DNA from: Chloracidobacterium sp.
Lineage (GTDB): Bacteria; Acidobacteriota; Blastocatellia; Pyrinomonadales; Pyrinomonadaceae
Direction: 5' to 3'
Length of the DNA stretch: 64,000 nucleotides
Assembly (NCBI GenBank): GCA_016712045.1
Contig: JADJRV010000024.1
Coordinates: forward strand, 24,380 to 88,379
The notes under the pieces are model-generated. The model saw only the letters and a program-made list of their open reading frames with translations. It ran no database searches and was not told where the DNA came from. Position 1 is the first letter of the stretch, and each line of letters begins with the position of its first letter. The position numbers and the translations under genes are program-made. Below are positions 8,801 to 18,184 of this stretch, piece after piece.

Positions 8801-11028
8801 TTAGTTGCCGACCGATACGACGTTGTCGACAAAATTGTCAAAGGTCTCGTCGTGAGAGATAACAAAAAGCTGGTCAAAATGCGTGATGCGGCTGATCTGC
8901 ATTGCGAGGTTTTCGCGGCGTTCGGCATCCATGTTGGTCGTCGGTTCGTCAAAAAATGCGATGCGGATATCGGTCAACTGTTTTAACAGAGCGAGCCTGA
9001 TCGCGAGTGCCGCAGCCATCTGCTCGCCGCCCGAAAAACTTTGAAACGGCCGCTCGTATCCATCCTCTTCAAGCATTATGGCGTAATCTTCGCCCCATTT
9101 CAGCGTGCGCTCAGCGTTTCCGGTGATCTCGCGAAACAGCAGATTTGCCTCAAGCGAAACGTGATGCACATAGTTGCGTGCGACACGCGGAGCCGCTTCT
9201 TTGAGCGTGTCGCGGATAAAGGCGGTCGTCTCGGCTACGGTCTCGAGCCGTTCTTTTCTTTGAACTCACCCGACAAAGACTTTCTGATCTCAGCAAAATG
9301 CTTTAGCTCCGCCGCAAGCTGACCTTTCGCCGCTTTGCCGCATCAAATGTCGCCCTGATCTCGGCGTGGCGTTTTCGGTCCATGCGGCAGTACGCTCGGC
9401 AATGTGGCGGGCATTGTTGTAACCGCCGGCGATGAGGTCTTGATGCTCGTCGAGATCCTCGGTCAGGATTCGGCGGTCGGTTTCGAGACGCTCAAGATTG
9501 CTTTCTATCTTGGTGACATACTCTCGAAGCTCAGGTTCGCGGGCAGTCTCGTTCTCGAGAAATTTTATTCGGACGCGCGGGTCACCCAACGTCTTTAGCT
9601 TGCTTTCAAGATCCGCAAAGTTTTTTTCAAGCCCTGCCAGCCCGCCGATCCTCGTTTCCAGCTCTTTTCGTTCGGTAGCAAAATGCGTCCCCTCGGTTTT
9701 TAGCTCGGCTTCGCGGGTGCGAAAACCTGTGAGCATTGCCGCAAACCGTTCGGCTTCACGAGCATTTTTTAACGCGGAGGCAACGACGATTTGCTCTGTT
9801 TCAAATCCGGCAATTTGAGATCTGAGATCGGTGAACTGGCTCGAAACAAAACTTTCGAGTGTCTCGCCTTCTTTTAGATTGAGGCATTTTTGCGACAATA
9901 TCGGGCACAGGCCGTTTTGTATCTCGTTCTGAAATTTCTGATCGCGTTCGAGACTCGCTTTGAGCGTGGCGATCTGACGGACAAGCTCGGCATCGCGGCT
10001 TTCGAGCGGTTTGATCTCTCCCGCACCGGCGGCTTTTGCCTCGGCTTCTTTTAGCTGTTCGGCGTTTGAACGATAACTTGCTCGTAGTCGCTCAATACGT
10101 TCGTCGAGACTCTTGATCTGATTTTCGACCGCTTTTGCGTCCGCAATCTTTTCCCGCAGTGTATTAAGTTCGCCCTCAAGCCTTTCCTGATCGGCAACCT
10201 TTGGCTTTAGCTTGGTGATCTCGGCGTGGGCCTTTTGCACAGCTTCGATGCTTTCATTCAGTCGTTTTTGATCGGCCTTGATGTTGGTGATGGCATTTTC
10301 GACACGCTCAAGCTCGTCGAGCTTACTGACAAGGTGACGCTTTTCGGCGATGGTTTTTTCAAGCGTTTGAACCTCACCGGCGAGCGTCTTAGCTTGCTCC
10401 TGATAAACTTTATACTCTTGTTCGACGGTGTCGGACCGCGTTAGTTCGCCCTCGGCACGGGCGATGCCCACGCTAATTTTCGTAACTGAGGATTCCAGAT
10501 ATTTTGAGGTTTCGCGCAGCTTTTCTGCCGCTTGTCGATACTCTTCGACCTTGAGCAGACGGTCAAAAGCTACCTTTCGCTCGGTCGCTCCTTCCAAAAA
10601 GATAGCGGTAAATGTGCCTTGGGGAACACCGATCGCTTGTTTGAAAAGCGATTTTAGATCGGTGCCGGGTTCGAGGCCGAGATGCTGCCAGAGAAAGCGA
10701 AAACCTCTTCTTTTTTATCGGCGATGCGTGTCTGCAAACGCGGGTCGGTGACGTTATAGCCGGCTCCGGTGTCGCGTGTGACGATGTACTCGCGTTCGTC
10801 GAGGCCGCTTTCAAACGTCACCCTGACCACGCCTTTTTTCTCGCCGCGTTTAATAAAATCCTCTTTTTTATAATCGAGCAGATCAAATAAAACCCACGCG
10901 ATCGCCTCGATTATCGTGGTCTTACCGGCACCGTTCTCGCCTGTGATAGCGGTGGTGCCACGGGTAAATTCGAAAGTTGAGGCGGCGTGAGATTTGATAT
11001 TCTCAAGCTCGATCTTGGAGATATGCAT
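8801..11028 (-). CDS. Rad50/SbcC-like SMC-family ATPase, with about three apparent frameshifts
   Basis: A DNA-repair ATPase with nucleotide-binding lobes at both ends of a long coiled coil. The N-terminal lobe shows IKSHAASTFEF and the Walker A GENGAGKTT. The middle is heptad-rich coiled coil with an expanded zinc hook, CP-x5-C (LCPILSQKC), around 9880-9915. The C-terminal lobe shows the ABC signature FSGGEQMA, Walker B IAFFDEPT and the H-loop VISHDE. Frame changes are needed near 10690, 9360 and 9260. The start is set at MHISKIELENI (11028); upstream codons read through a palindrome. No Mre11/SbcD nuclease gene is adjacent; rnhA follows instead. Confidence 0.86.
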
Positions 11029-11050
11029 TGCGAATTCAAGTTTAGAATAG

Positions 11051-11137
11051 AACCGCCTACGGTAGTGGGCGGTTGAACTAATGTACACACAAAAATTAAA
11101 CCACCCGCTACCGCAGGTGGTTCTGACTTGTGTACAA
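11051..11137. repeat. Palindromic repeat pair between divergent genes (REP-like)
   Basis: Two related hairpins lie head to head. AACCGCC...GGGCGGTT is at 11051-11074 and AACCACC...GGTGGTT at 11099-11122, with near-complementary loops (TACGGTAGT and GCTACCGC). An outer pair TGTACACA / TGTGTACA (about 11083 and 11130) encloses the second hairpin. The element fills the divergent promoter space of the Rad50-like gene and the 11145 gene and overlaps a possible -10 (TACAAT). Confidence 0.7.
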
Positions 11138-11144
11138 TCTGCCT

Positions 11145-11441
11145 ATGAAATTCCAATCCGGCGAAACCGTCATTGCCGTCCTGCACAGTCCACGCGAAAA
11201 GCTGTTGGGTATTCTTGATGAGATCAACCCTGCGGGCATTAGCCTGCGTTCGATCGAGCTTGGGTATTTTGACGATTGGTGTCGGTCGATCGTGTCGGGT
11301 GAGCAACATCTGACTATGACCGATCATTTTATCCCGATGTGGCGTGTAGAGCGGGTCAGCCGCGATGCTGCGGATGGCGAGGTGCCGTCGATGTCGGAGC
11401 AGTTTGAAACGCGAACAGGACGGCGGCTCAACGAGCAATAG
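11145..11441 (+). CDS. Small conserved-looking protein, function unknown
   Basis: A 98-residue cytoplasmic protein with no membrane segment or signal peptide. It begins MKFQSGETVIAVLHSPREK and contains the segment GYFDDWCRSI and a basic C-terminus. The opening could form a small beta barrel (GETV.AVLHSPREKLLGIL), but I recognise no family. A possible -10 (TACAAT) lies about 12 bases upstream within the palindrome pair. It is convergent with the DUF4097 gene, two bases away. Confidence 0.6.
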   Translation: MKFQSGETVIAVLHSPREKLLGILDEINPAGISLRSIELGYFDDWCRSIVSGEQHLTMTDHFIPMWRVERVSRDAADGEVPSMSEQFETRTGRRLNEQ

Positions 11442-11442
11442 G

Positions 11443-12476
11443 CTAAGGTTTTTTGATGACAATGCTGCCGCTATTGGTGGTGAGTCTGACGGAGGCTCCG
11501 CCCGTGCCAAGTTTGCCGACAACCCTTTTTACTGGGCCTTCCATTATGTTTTCAGTCTCGATCTTTAACGGCAGATCGTAATTAAACGTACCAAAACCAT
11601 ACGACGCGACCACCTGACACGATGTATCGACCGGCACGGACATCCTGATCGAACCGTTTGATGTACTGAGGCTTATAGAGCCGCCGCTCAGTATCTCGCC
11701 GTTGTATGACACCGAGCCTGAGATCGATGTAACATCGACCTGACGGTAATCCAGTCTTTGTAGGTTAACGTTGCCGCTATTCGTCTTTGCCTTAAATTGA
11801 TCGCCGATCTCACTCGGCCCTGAGCCAAAGACGATAACATTGCCGTTTGTACTTTCCAGCATCATCGCGCCCGTCGGAATCCTCGACCGTCACGTCGCCC
11901 TCATAAGTCACGGCAACCGCTCCTTCGGCAATATTACGCAGATTGATGCTGCCGCCGATAGTTTTGACGCTGGCCTTGCGGACGGTGTCGATAACGGTCG
12001 TCGTTTCCTGGCCTTTGATATTAATGACCGCGTTCACTGGCACGTCGATCTCGATCTCGTCGCCCCAGATACACTCGGTCGGGATGGCGTATTTACCCTT
12101 TTTTTGCGTCCAACCCCGTCAAATTTATAAGGGCGGGCATATTTGTTTTAGGGCTTTTTAGCTGGACGTTAAAGCCAAATTTCGCACCGTCTTTAACAAA
12201 AACACGGATCTCGCTGCGGTTCCAGCCGTTCACTTTCAGGCTGCCCTGTGTGACGCAGAGCGACAGATTTACATTTTTATCAACCGCGATCGATTTTTCC
12301 GAAGTGTCGCCGCCCGTCATTGGGGCGAGTACCGGCAGGGGATCTTTTTTGCTAACGCCGTAAACGCGTGAAGGCGGCTCCGGCAGCGACGGCTGTGCCC
12401 GGACGATCATCGGAATGGCGGCAAATAAAGACACCGCTACTATCCGTAATATTATTTTTGCGATTGGGTTATTCAT
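11443..12476 (-). CDS. Secreted DUF4097-type beta-strand repeat protein, with two apparent frameshifts
   Basis: A signal peptide (IILRIVAVSLFAAIPMIVRAQ) is followed by repeated short strands of the kind seen in DUF4097/adhesin-head proteins, e.g. VTSISGSVSYNGEI, ISLSTSNGSIRM and VRLTTNSGSIVI, which would stack as a beta helix. Frames change near 12115 and 11865; repaired length is about 340 residues. It lies 19 bases downstream of the anti-sigma factor and is the third gene of the sigma/anti-sigma operon, an arrangement seen often for DUF4097 proteins. Its function is unknown; envelope stress is a reasonable guess. Confidence 0.72.
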
Positions 12477-12495
12477 CGAAATTCGGACGTTGGAG

Positions 12496-13348
12496 CTATC
12501 TCAGGCTCGCCATCAACTCCCCTTTTTGCGAGACCGAATTTAACAGATCGATCTTGTTTTGATACGACGAATACAGCACCTGCTTGGCGGATTCGTTTCT
12601 CGGATTTTTCTTGACCTCGCGACGCATTTTGTCGATGGCGTCATTTACGACGGCCATATCACGTTCGTAAGCGATGCGTTCGGATGGACGCAGAGTGTCA
12701 GCCTTTTGTGTCTCGACAGTCTTTGACAGGCTCGAGATCGTCTTTACATAGCTCTCTTCACCCGGCATATAGCCAGCGTTGCTTGTGCTTGGCGAAAACC
12801 TATCAACCTGAGGCAAAGCCGTTACCCGGCGATCGTCATAACGGGTCGAGGCACGCTCGACCGTGTACGGAGCGGCAGGTCTTGGATCAACGGCAACGTC
12901 GCCGGCCGGGGTATTTGTTAGCGGAGGTCGAAACGGTAGTTTTCAGGCCAACAACTTCGGCAACTGTCGGCTGCTCAGGTGCACGATTAAGTAAAACTGC
13001 GGCTGATATGCCGATCACGATCAAAACACTTGCGGCGGCGGCGAATGTCGGATTTGCGAGGGCTACGGCTAAAAATGCCCACGCTTTGCTAAAGATGGAC
13101 CGGTTTCCGCGCTCGGTCTCGATCGAATCGTTGATCTTGTTCCACAGACGCTGCGTCGGGACGAGCGTGTTAAATTCACGTTCGAGTGCCGGGAATACAA
13201 GTGCCGATTCTTCCTCAGCCACCGCGAGCATCACAGCACACGCATCACACGTCGCGACGTGGCCGGAAACCCGCGTCGATTCGTCGTGGGTGAGTTCGCC
13301 ATCCAAAAAGGCCTGGATCATCCCTATGTCAAAACAGTTTGCGTTCAT
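12496..13348 (-). CDS. Membrane anti-sigma factor (zinc-finger type), with one apparent frameshift
   Basis: The N-terminal cytoplasmic domain has the zinc-binding H-x3-C-x2-C (HVATCDAC) near residue 30, the anti-sigma ZAS motif. One transmembrane helix (AAAASVLIVIGISAAVLL) lies near residue 110. The frame breaks near 12915, after which a periplasmic region of about 130 residues rich in charged helices follows (ending SQKGELMASLR). Repaired length is about 284 residues. Its ATG overlaps the stop of the ECF sigma gene (ATGA at 13345-13348), so it almost certainly inhibits that sigma factor. Confidence 0.82.
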
Positions 13349-13944
13349 ATCGTTTCCTTGCCCGGTTTGCCGTAAAAGCGGGCAAATTCTTGTCTGGCAC
13401 GTGCTACAAATGTGCCGATGCTCGACTCGTTAAGGTCGAGGCTGGTGGCGATCTCTTTGTAAGAGAGGCCCTGTTGTTTCAATATCAAGCAGCTCCTGAG
13501 CGGCTCTTTTACCCGGTTTAGCGCCCGGTGTATCTCGCTAACGCCCGCAGATTCCTCATACTCGATCTCGACCGACGGGGCGTGCGTTGTGCCTGATTCT
13601 TTGACGTAATTATCGTCTCTCGTGTTCGCCCTAATATTTCCGCGAACAGTATTCTTTGCAACATTTATCGCCACCCTGATGAGCCAGGGGCGGAGCATTT
13701 CTTCGGTAGTGATCGAATCGAGATTTTTGTAGAGGCGGAGATAGGTTTCCTGCACGACATCTTCGGCAACGGCGGCGTCCTGCACCACCGACCGGGCGGC
13801 GCGAAAGACGGTTCGGTGATGAAGCGCGAACGCCTCTTCAAACTCGATCTTACCTGTCGCTGCCGTCGCCGCTGTTTGCTCGGACATTATGTCCACAAAT
13901 ATGTCAGTACTCTCGTTCATTATCAGCATCAAAATGCTCTTCAC
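13345..13944 (-). CDS. ECF-type RNA polymerase sigma factor
   Basis: About 199 residues. Region 2 is seen in AEDVVQETYLRLYKNLD and RPWLIRVAINVAKN, region 4 in LKQQGLSYKEIATSLDLNES followed by the recognition helix. There is an acidic linker between them. The start at 13944 could be replaced by MNESTD at 13920. It is the first gene of a three-gene operon with its overlapping anti-sigma factor and the DUF4097 protein. Such units usually respond to envelope signals; the inducing signal here is not visible. Confidence 0.9.
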   Translation of the reverse strand: MKSILMLIMNESTDIFVDIMSEQTAATAATGKIEFEEAFALHHRTVFRAARSVVQDAAVAEDVVQETYLRLYKNLDSITTEEMLRPWLIRVAINVAKNTVRGNIRANTRDDNYVKESGTTHAPSVEIEYEESAGVSEIHRALNRVKEPLRSCLILKQQGLSYKEIATSLDLNESSIGTFVARARQEFARFYGKPGKETI

Positions 13945-13987
13945 AGTAGATACACCGCAAAGGTCATGAATTATGACAAGAATAACC

Positions 13988-15412
13988 TTAAAAAGTTAGT
14001 TTTTTCAATCGTTGCATGATGCCGGATGACAGACCGATGGAGCCGCCGGAGGTGACCAAAAAGTAATAGCAGTCATCCGTTTCATTGAGGATACGTTCAA
14101 GATCGGTGTGAGGTTCTGTGGAATTGAAGTTTGGCTCGGCCAATGCGAGCCGTTTGAGCGATTCGTAAAGGTGCGAACGGCCGGTTTCGAGTTCACCCGC
14201 ATTATTGTCTATCACGAGCTGAAATGCAGCATTTTCGGCAGCAAAATGAGCGATGATGGACGCCGCAAGGCTCGCTCCGACCTCAAATTGTTCCGAGCTG
14301 ACGACGGTTTTGCCGCCCTGCTCGGCGGCGATCTTTTCACGAACGGGCAACTCTTTTGCGGTGTCTTTCACGATCCGCGTGTCAAAGATGACGGTCACCC
14401 GTCTTTCGTCCTCGTCAGCGTATTCGCGTACGGTCAGATGCATCGTGCGGGCGGTGGCTTTCCAGTCGATGCGGCGAAGATCGTCTTGCGGTTGGTAGTT
14501 TCGGAGGGCAAGCAGGTCTTGCCCGACCCCGCGTCGCCCGACGGAATGTTCACCTGCGTTCATCGGCGTTTGGTCTAATTCGGGCTCAAATGCCTCGATC
14601 TTTGGAAAGACGATCAGCTCCGCCGCCTTTGCCGGCAAACGCCGACGATGCCGAAAAAATCCAAAAGGGAATTTGGTCGAAAGCTCAAAATCTCTGATCG
14701 ACAGCTTTCCGCGATGCGGAAAAATATGAGCAGTTTTGACCTCGACCGTCTCTTTGCGGCCGATGTGGACGAAATGACAGAGCGTTCGCCGTATAACCGG
14801 AGCTTGTCCAAGCCGCCGGGCGATCCACGCGGGCAGAATTGCGTCGAGATCATCGGCGGCGATCGAACGCTCACGTTCCTTACCGCGAACCTCTGCAACG
14901 ACAGAAAACGCTGGGAACAGCCGCTTGCGGTTGGTTATGCTTACGAGTATCTGTGTCGGCTCACCAGCAAAAATAGTGTCGGGAAACCTCATTTTGATAT
15001 CGAGCTTTTTCAGGCAAATACTGCCCGCAAAAAAACCGACTATCATTGTCGCGATGAGAAACGAAAGCACAATAAACAGCAGATTATTGCCCGTGTTCCA
15101 CGCCGAAAAACCTACGATCAATATCAGCACCAGCATGATCGCCCCGCCCGTCGTAAATTCGAACGGCAGATTCATCTGCGACGCTTCGCGGCCCGCATTT
15201 CTAACAAGCGGCGGCACGATGAACACTAAGATCAGCAGAACAAAAACAAGCGAGGACCCGGCCGAGATACCGGCAAGTTGGATGTTGCCGGTCTGATGAG
15301 CGTAAAGCGTCACACCTGCCAGCGCGAGCCCGCCGATAACGACAAGCACGCCAAGAGCGGCATTTCGCAGATCGCGAAAGCTAAAAAGCTGGCTGGCGAG
15401 TCTTAGGTTCAT
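13988..15412 (-). CDS. DUF58 domain membrane protein
   Basis: A 474-residue protein with three N-terminal membrane helices (LGVLVVIGGLALAGVTLY, then SLVFVLLILVFIVPPLV and AIMLVLILIVGFSA). A soluble part holds the DUF58 signature LRRIDWKATART near residue 310, followed by a VWA-like fold (VTVIFDTR). It lies downstream of the MoxR ATPase, the standard genetic pairing for this family. MoxR/DUF58 systems act as chaperone-like assembly factors for other proteins; the client is unknown here. An 88-base gap between the two genes is filled by a hairpin element. Confidence 0.85.
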   Translation of the reverse strand: MNLRLASQLFSFRDLRNAALGVLVVIGGLALAGVTLYAHQTGNIQLAGISAGSSLVFVLLILVFIVPPLVRNAGREASQMNLPFEFTTGGAIMLVLILIVGFSAWNTGNNLLFIVLSFLIATMIVGFFAGSICLKKLDIKMRFPDTIFAGEPTQILVSITNRKRLFPAFSVVAEVRGKERERSIAADDLDAILPAWIARRLGQAPVIRRTLCHFVHIGRKETVEVKTAHIFPHRGKLSIRDFELSTKFPFGFFRHRRRLPAKAAELIVFPKIEAFEPELDQTPMNAGEHSVGRRGVGQDLLALRNYQPQDDLRRIDWKATARTMHLTVREYADEDERRVTVIFDTRIVKDTAKELPVREKIAAEQGGKTVVSSEQFEVGASLAASIIAHFAAENAAFQLVIDNNAGELETGRSHLYESLKRLALAEPNFNSTEPHTDLERILNETDDCYYFLVTSGGSIGLSSGIMQRLKKLTF

Positions 15413-15421
15413 TTATTAGGA

Positions 15422-15496
15422 TTTGCCCGCGAAATACACGAAAAATACGAAAGTAAAAGAACTCTTTTTAGTGCTTTTCGTGTGTTTCGTGGGCCA
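15422..15496. repeat. Long imperfect hairpin with 9-bp-phased arms between moxR and DUF58
   Basis: The left arm reads CGAAATACA/CGAAAAATA/CGAAAGTAA in 9-base phase. The right arm (about 15467-15496) is its near complement. It has the same architecture as 8239-8328 but a different word. It lies inside an otherwise operon-like gene pair and could alter relative expression of the two genes. Confidence 0.65.
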
Positions 15497-15500
15497 ATTC

Positions 15501-16499
15501 TTAGATCGGGACGCTTACTTGTTGCAAGATGTCTTGTAATATCTGCTCGGCTTCACGTGTGCGATGGCGGAGATTTGCCCCACGCGAAGCGACGATCAGG
15601 CGATGGGCGAAGCACGGCATTACGAGGCGTTTGATATCGTCGGCGATGCAATAATCGCGGCCCTCGATAAAGGCGAGTGCCTGTGCCGAACGAAACAACG
15701 CGAGCGAACCACGTGGGCTGATGCCAAGCTCGACCATTTCGTGTTTGCGCGTCAGATCGACGATCTGGAGCAGGTAATCGAGGAGCGCATCGTCAAACCG
15801 TACGTCGGCGACAAGTGCTTGTATCTCAAGCAGTTCGGCCTGTGACATAACGGCCTGGACAGTGGTAAGCGGGTCGGCGGATTCGCGGTCGCGTAGGATG
15901 CTGCGTTCGTCGTCGAGCGCCGGATAGCCAATGTGCAGCCGCAGCATAAAACGGTCCAGCTGCGACTCCGGCAGCGGATAAGTGCCGTGATGCTCGGAAG
16001 GATTTTGCGTAGCGACGACCATAAACGGCCTCGGCAAACGCCGCGTAACGCCCTCGACCGTAACCTGTTCCTCGGCCATTGCTTCGAGCAGAGCCGATTG
16101 CGTCTTTGGCGTCGCACGGTTTATCTCATCAGCGAGCACGATATTCGAAAAGATCGGCCCCGCTTTCCACTCAAAATCACCGCTCTTTTGGTTAAAAACG
16201 GACAAGCCCAGCATATCGGACGGCAGCAGATCGGACGTAAATTGAATTCGATGAAACGACATCTCGAGTGCTCGTGCCAGAGCGTTTGCAAGGGTTGTTT
16301 TGCCTATACCGGGTACGTCCTCGATCAGCAAATGTCCCTTAGCAAGCACGGCGATCAGAGCAAATTTGACCGTTTCGGATTTGCCCTTAATGACGCTTTC
16401 GACGGCCGCTTGTAGTTCGGCGATCTTGCCCGAAACATTGGTCCTCAAGACAATATCCTTACCCGCATTTTCAGTTTCTGTGACGATCCAATCTCTCAT
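15501..16499 (-). CDS. MoxR-family AAA+ ATPase
   Basis: A 332-residue AAA+ ATPase. Walker A is GVPGIGKTTLANAL near residue 60, Walker B is VLADEINRATPKTQSALLEA, and sensor 1 is VVATQNP. The C-terminal lid contains DLTRKHEMVELGISPRGSL. It is the upstream partner of the DUF58 protein. The start MRDWIVTETENAG is the only ATG consistent with the conserved N-terminus. Confidence 0.92.
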   Translation of the reverse strand: MRDWIVTETENAGKDIVLRTNVSGKIAELQAAVESVIKGKSETVKFALIAVLAKGHLLIEDVPGIGKTTLANALARALEMSFHRIQFTSDLLPSDMLGLSVFNQKSGDFEWKAGPIFSNIVLADEINRATPKTQSALLEAMAEEQVTVEGVTRRLPRPFMVVATQNPSEHHGTYPLPESQLDRFMLRLHIGYPALDDERSILRDRESADPLTTVQAVMSQAELLEIQALVADVRFDDALLDYLLQIVDLTRKHEMVELGISPRGSLALFRSAQALAFIEGRDYCIADDIKRLVMPCFAHRLIVASRGANLRHRTREAEQILQDILQQVSVPI

Positions 16500-16614
16500 T
16501 CAACTCTCACGCGGCGTTTCGCACCGCAAATTTATTCTACCCGATAACAAACCACCGACGCACAAAAAAGTTGCATCAATTAGCTACGGCTAAAACCCGA
16601 ACTCCAAACAATAA

Positions 16615-16643
16615 TTGAATTTCGCCGCAAAACCATCTAAACT
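16615..16643 (+). promoter_or_regulatory. Candidate sigma-70-type promoter for the pilin gene
   Basis: TTGAAT (16615-16620), a 17-base spacer and TAAACT (16638-16643), 58 bases before the pilin ATG. A purine-rich GGAAAGG site lies at about 16681-16687. The match is by eye only. Confidence 0.35.
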
Positions 16644-16700
16644 TTTGAAACTTAATCAATATCTTTTCGTGTTGAAAACGGGAAAGGTGTAAGCATTTAT

Positions 16701-17180
16701 ATGAACAATCTCAGATCACGTTTTAAAGACCAAAGCGGATTTAATCTTATCGAGTTAATGATCGTCATCGCGATCATCGGCCTGCTGATCGGCGTCGGCA
16801 CGATCGCGTGGCAGGCGGTCATCCGTTCGGGTAACGAAACTGCCGCTGCTCAATCGGTCGACAACATCCGAAAGTTTCAGGCCCAATACGCATCTCGAAA
16901 CAAGGGCAGCTTTGCGACGTTTGATGAGCTGATCGCAAAGGTTAGCCTCGATGAAAAATTTAAGGGCGAAAGCCCGGTTGTAAACGGCTATATCTTTACA
17001 ATGACCGTCGAACCGGCATCGGCGACAAAGCCCGGCTTTTATTCGATCGTCGCTGATCCGCAGGTTGCTGACGGCGTCACCGCGACCGGAACGCGGCACT
17101 ACTATACCGATTCGAGCCTCAGCACAATAAAGGGTACCGACGAAAACCGCCCCGCCAAGGCGGATGATCCATCGATTTAG
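16701..17180 (+). CDS. Type IV pilin-like prepilin
   Basis: A 159-residue prepilin. A short basic leader ends in SG, and then the class III cleavage motif FNLIELM runs into the hydrophobic N-terminal helix IVIAIIGLLIGVGTIAW. Glu at +5 of the mature protein is conserved. The C-terminal domain is small and has no disulfide cysteines. Only one pilin gene is present and no assembly genes are nearby, so it may be a major or orphan pilin. The stop codon touches a heptamer hairpin (17180-17246) that ends in a T run and probably terminates transcription. Confidence 0.88.
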   Translation: MNNLRSRFKDQSGFNLIELMIVIAIIGLLIGVGTIAWQAVIRSGNETAAAQSVDNIRKFQAQYASRNKGSFATFDELIAKVSLDEKFKGESPVVNGYIFTMTVEPASATKPGFYSIVADPQVADGVTATGTRHYYTDSSLSTIKGTDENRPAKADDPSI

Positions 17181-17246
17181 TGGATAGTTGAAAGTGGATA
17201 GTTCCTGATTCCTTACTTTCAACTATCAGTTATCAACTATCAGTTT
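17180..17246. repeat. Heptamer tract 2: inverted GTGGATA / CAACTAT words, hairpin with T run
   Basis: Left side: GTGGATA-GTTGAAA-GTGGATA in 7-base phase. Right side: CAACTAT-CAGTTAT-CAACTAT, complementary to it. The tract ends in six T. It therefore doubles as a plausible terminator for the pilin gene and sits four bases before a tRNA gene. Confidence 0.75.
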
Positions 17247-17250
17247 TTTC

Positions 17251-17325
17251 GCCGTCTTAGCTCAGTGGTAGAGCACTCGCTTCACACGCGATAGGTCACA
17301 AGTTCAAATCTTGTAGACGGCACCA
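17251..17325 (+). tRNA. tRNA-Val (anticodon CAC), CCA encoded
   Basis: A 75-base cloverleaf. The acceptor arm is GCCGTCT/AGACGGC, the D arm GCTC...GAGC, and the anticodon loop TTCACAC gives anticodon CAC. The T arm is ACAAG-TTCAAAT-CTTGT, and the gene-encoded ACCA tail ends at 17325. The anticodon stem has one outer mismatch. Confidence 0.93.
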
Positions 17326-17340
17326 GTTTTTGGATAAGTT

Positions 17341-17370
17341 AGGGACATTTGTGAACGTCCCTATTTTTAT
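17341..17370 (+). terminator. Terminator after tRNA-Val
   Basis: AGGGAC (17341-17346) pairs with GTCCCT (17357-17362), followed by ATTTTTAT. It is 15 bases after the tRNA. Confidence 0.65.
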
Positions 17371-17407
17371 ACCCACTTAAATTCCCAACAAGTATTTTCG
17401 TTTTACC

Positions 17408-18049
17408 TCAGTTAAACTGGTCCTTGGTTGGATTTGTGTTTTCATATTCGATGGCGGTGAGGTAATCATCAGGATTGTTTACATTTAAGAAAAAATGGTC
17501 CGCTCCTGGGAGATCTTCATACTCGGCAAATCGTAGGAGCCGTGTATTTAGTCGGGTTGCTAGATCTTGCAGCCTCCAATTACCGTCAATTATCATTTTC
17601 CGGACCTCGGGTAAACAAATGCAGACACGGAAAAGTCCACAAAGCGGTTGGATGCGTCCATCGGGCTGCTCTGCGAAAACAGCGTCAGCACTGATGTCCG
17701 GCGAGTCTGCGAACTGCTTGACGATTGTTGACATTCTAATCAGCAAATCACCGTTTACAAACGGGATATCGCAAGCGAGGATAGCCGCCCATTTAGTTTT
17801 TGCGTGAAATAGAGCTGTATAAAGTCCAATTATGGCACCCCTCGCGTTTGCCCCGACGAGTTCGTCCTCTATTATTGGCAAAGAGGTGATATCGGTTGTT
17901 AAGTTACCGACTGCGTATACAGGATCAGCTATCCGCGACAACTCTGCGGCCGCTCGGTCAATGAGTGTTTTGCCGCCGAGCAGCAAAGTCGGTTTACTCT
18001 GACCCATTCGCCGGCTTTCGCCGCCGGCCAAAACAAAACCGTCGATCAT
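17408..18049 (-). CDS. mobA: Molybdenum cofactor guanylyltransferase
   Basis: Attaches GMP to molybdopterin to make the MGD cofactor. The 213-residue protein starts with the nucleotide-binding LAGGESRRMGQSK, has the DEL segment of the family, and the metal-binding LACDIPFVNGD near residue 95. The C-terminus has FFLNVNNPDDY, matching the NINTPEDL motif of MobA. It is a lone gene here; no molybdoenzyme is in the window, though a MoeB/ThiF-like gene lies at 27953. Confidence 0.85.
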   Translation of the reverse strand: MIDGFVLAGGESRRMGQSKPTLLLGGKTLIDRAAAELSRIADPVYAVGNLTTDITSLPIIEDELVGANARGAIIGLYTALFHAKTKWAAILACDIPFVNGDLLIRMSTIVKQFADSPDISADAVFAEQPDGRIQPLCGLFRVCICLPEVRKMIIDGNWRLQDLATRLNTRLLRFAEYEDLPGADHFFLNVNNPDDYLTAIEYENTNPTKDQFN

Positions 18050-18184
18050 AACCTCTTTATTCTAAAAAATGCGTTCATTGTTCTACTTCGTCCATCGTTA
18101 CCGGCGTAAGTGACTCAAATCATATTCGAAAAGCGGTCTTAATGCTAAATTCTAATATTAGACATCGTTGTTGAGAACTAGATC

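Noticed and set aside
10911..11522. A minus-strand open frame containing EPPAVAGG-like peptides
   Set aside because: It is the translation of the palindromes at 11051-11137 plus the antisense of the 11145 gene.
12684..13433. A 249-residue open frame on the plus strand
   Set aside because: Opposite the anti-sigma factor gene, whose zinc finger and membrane helix are clear.
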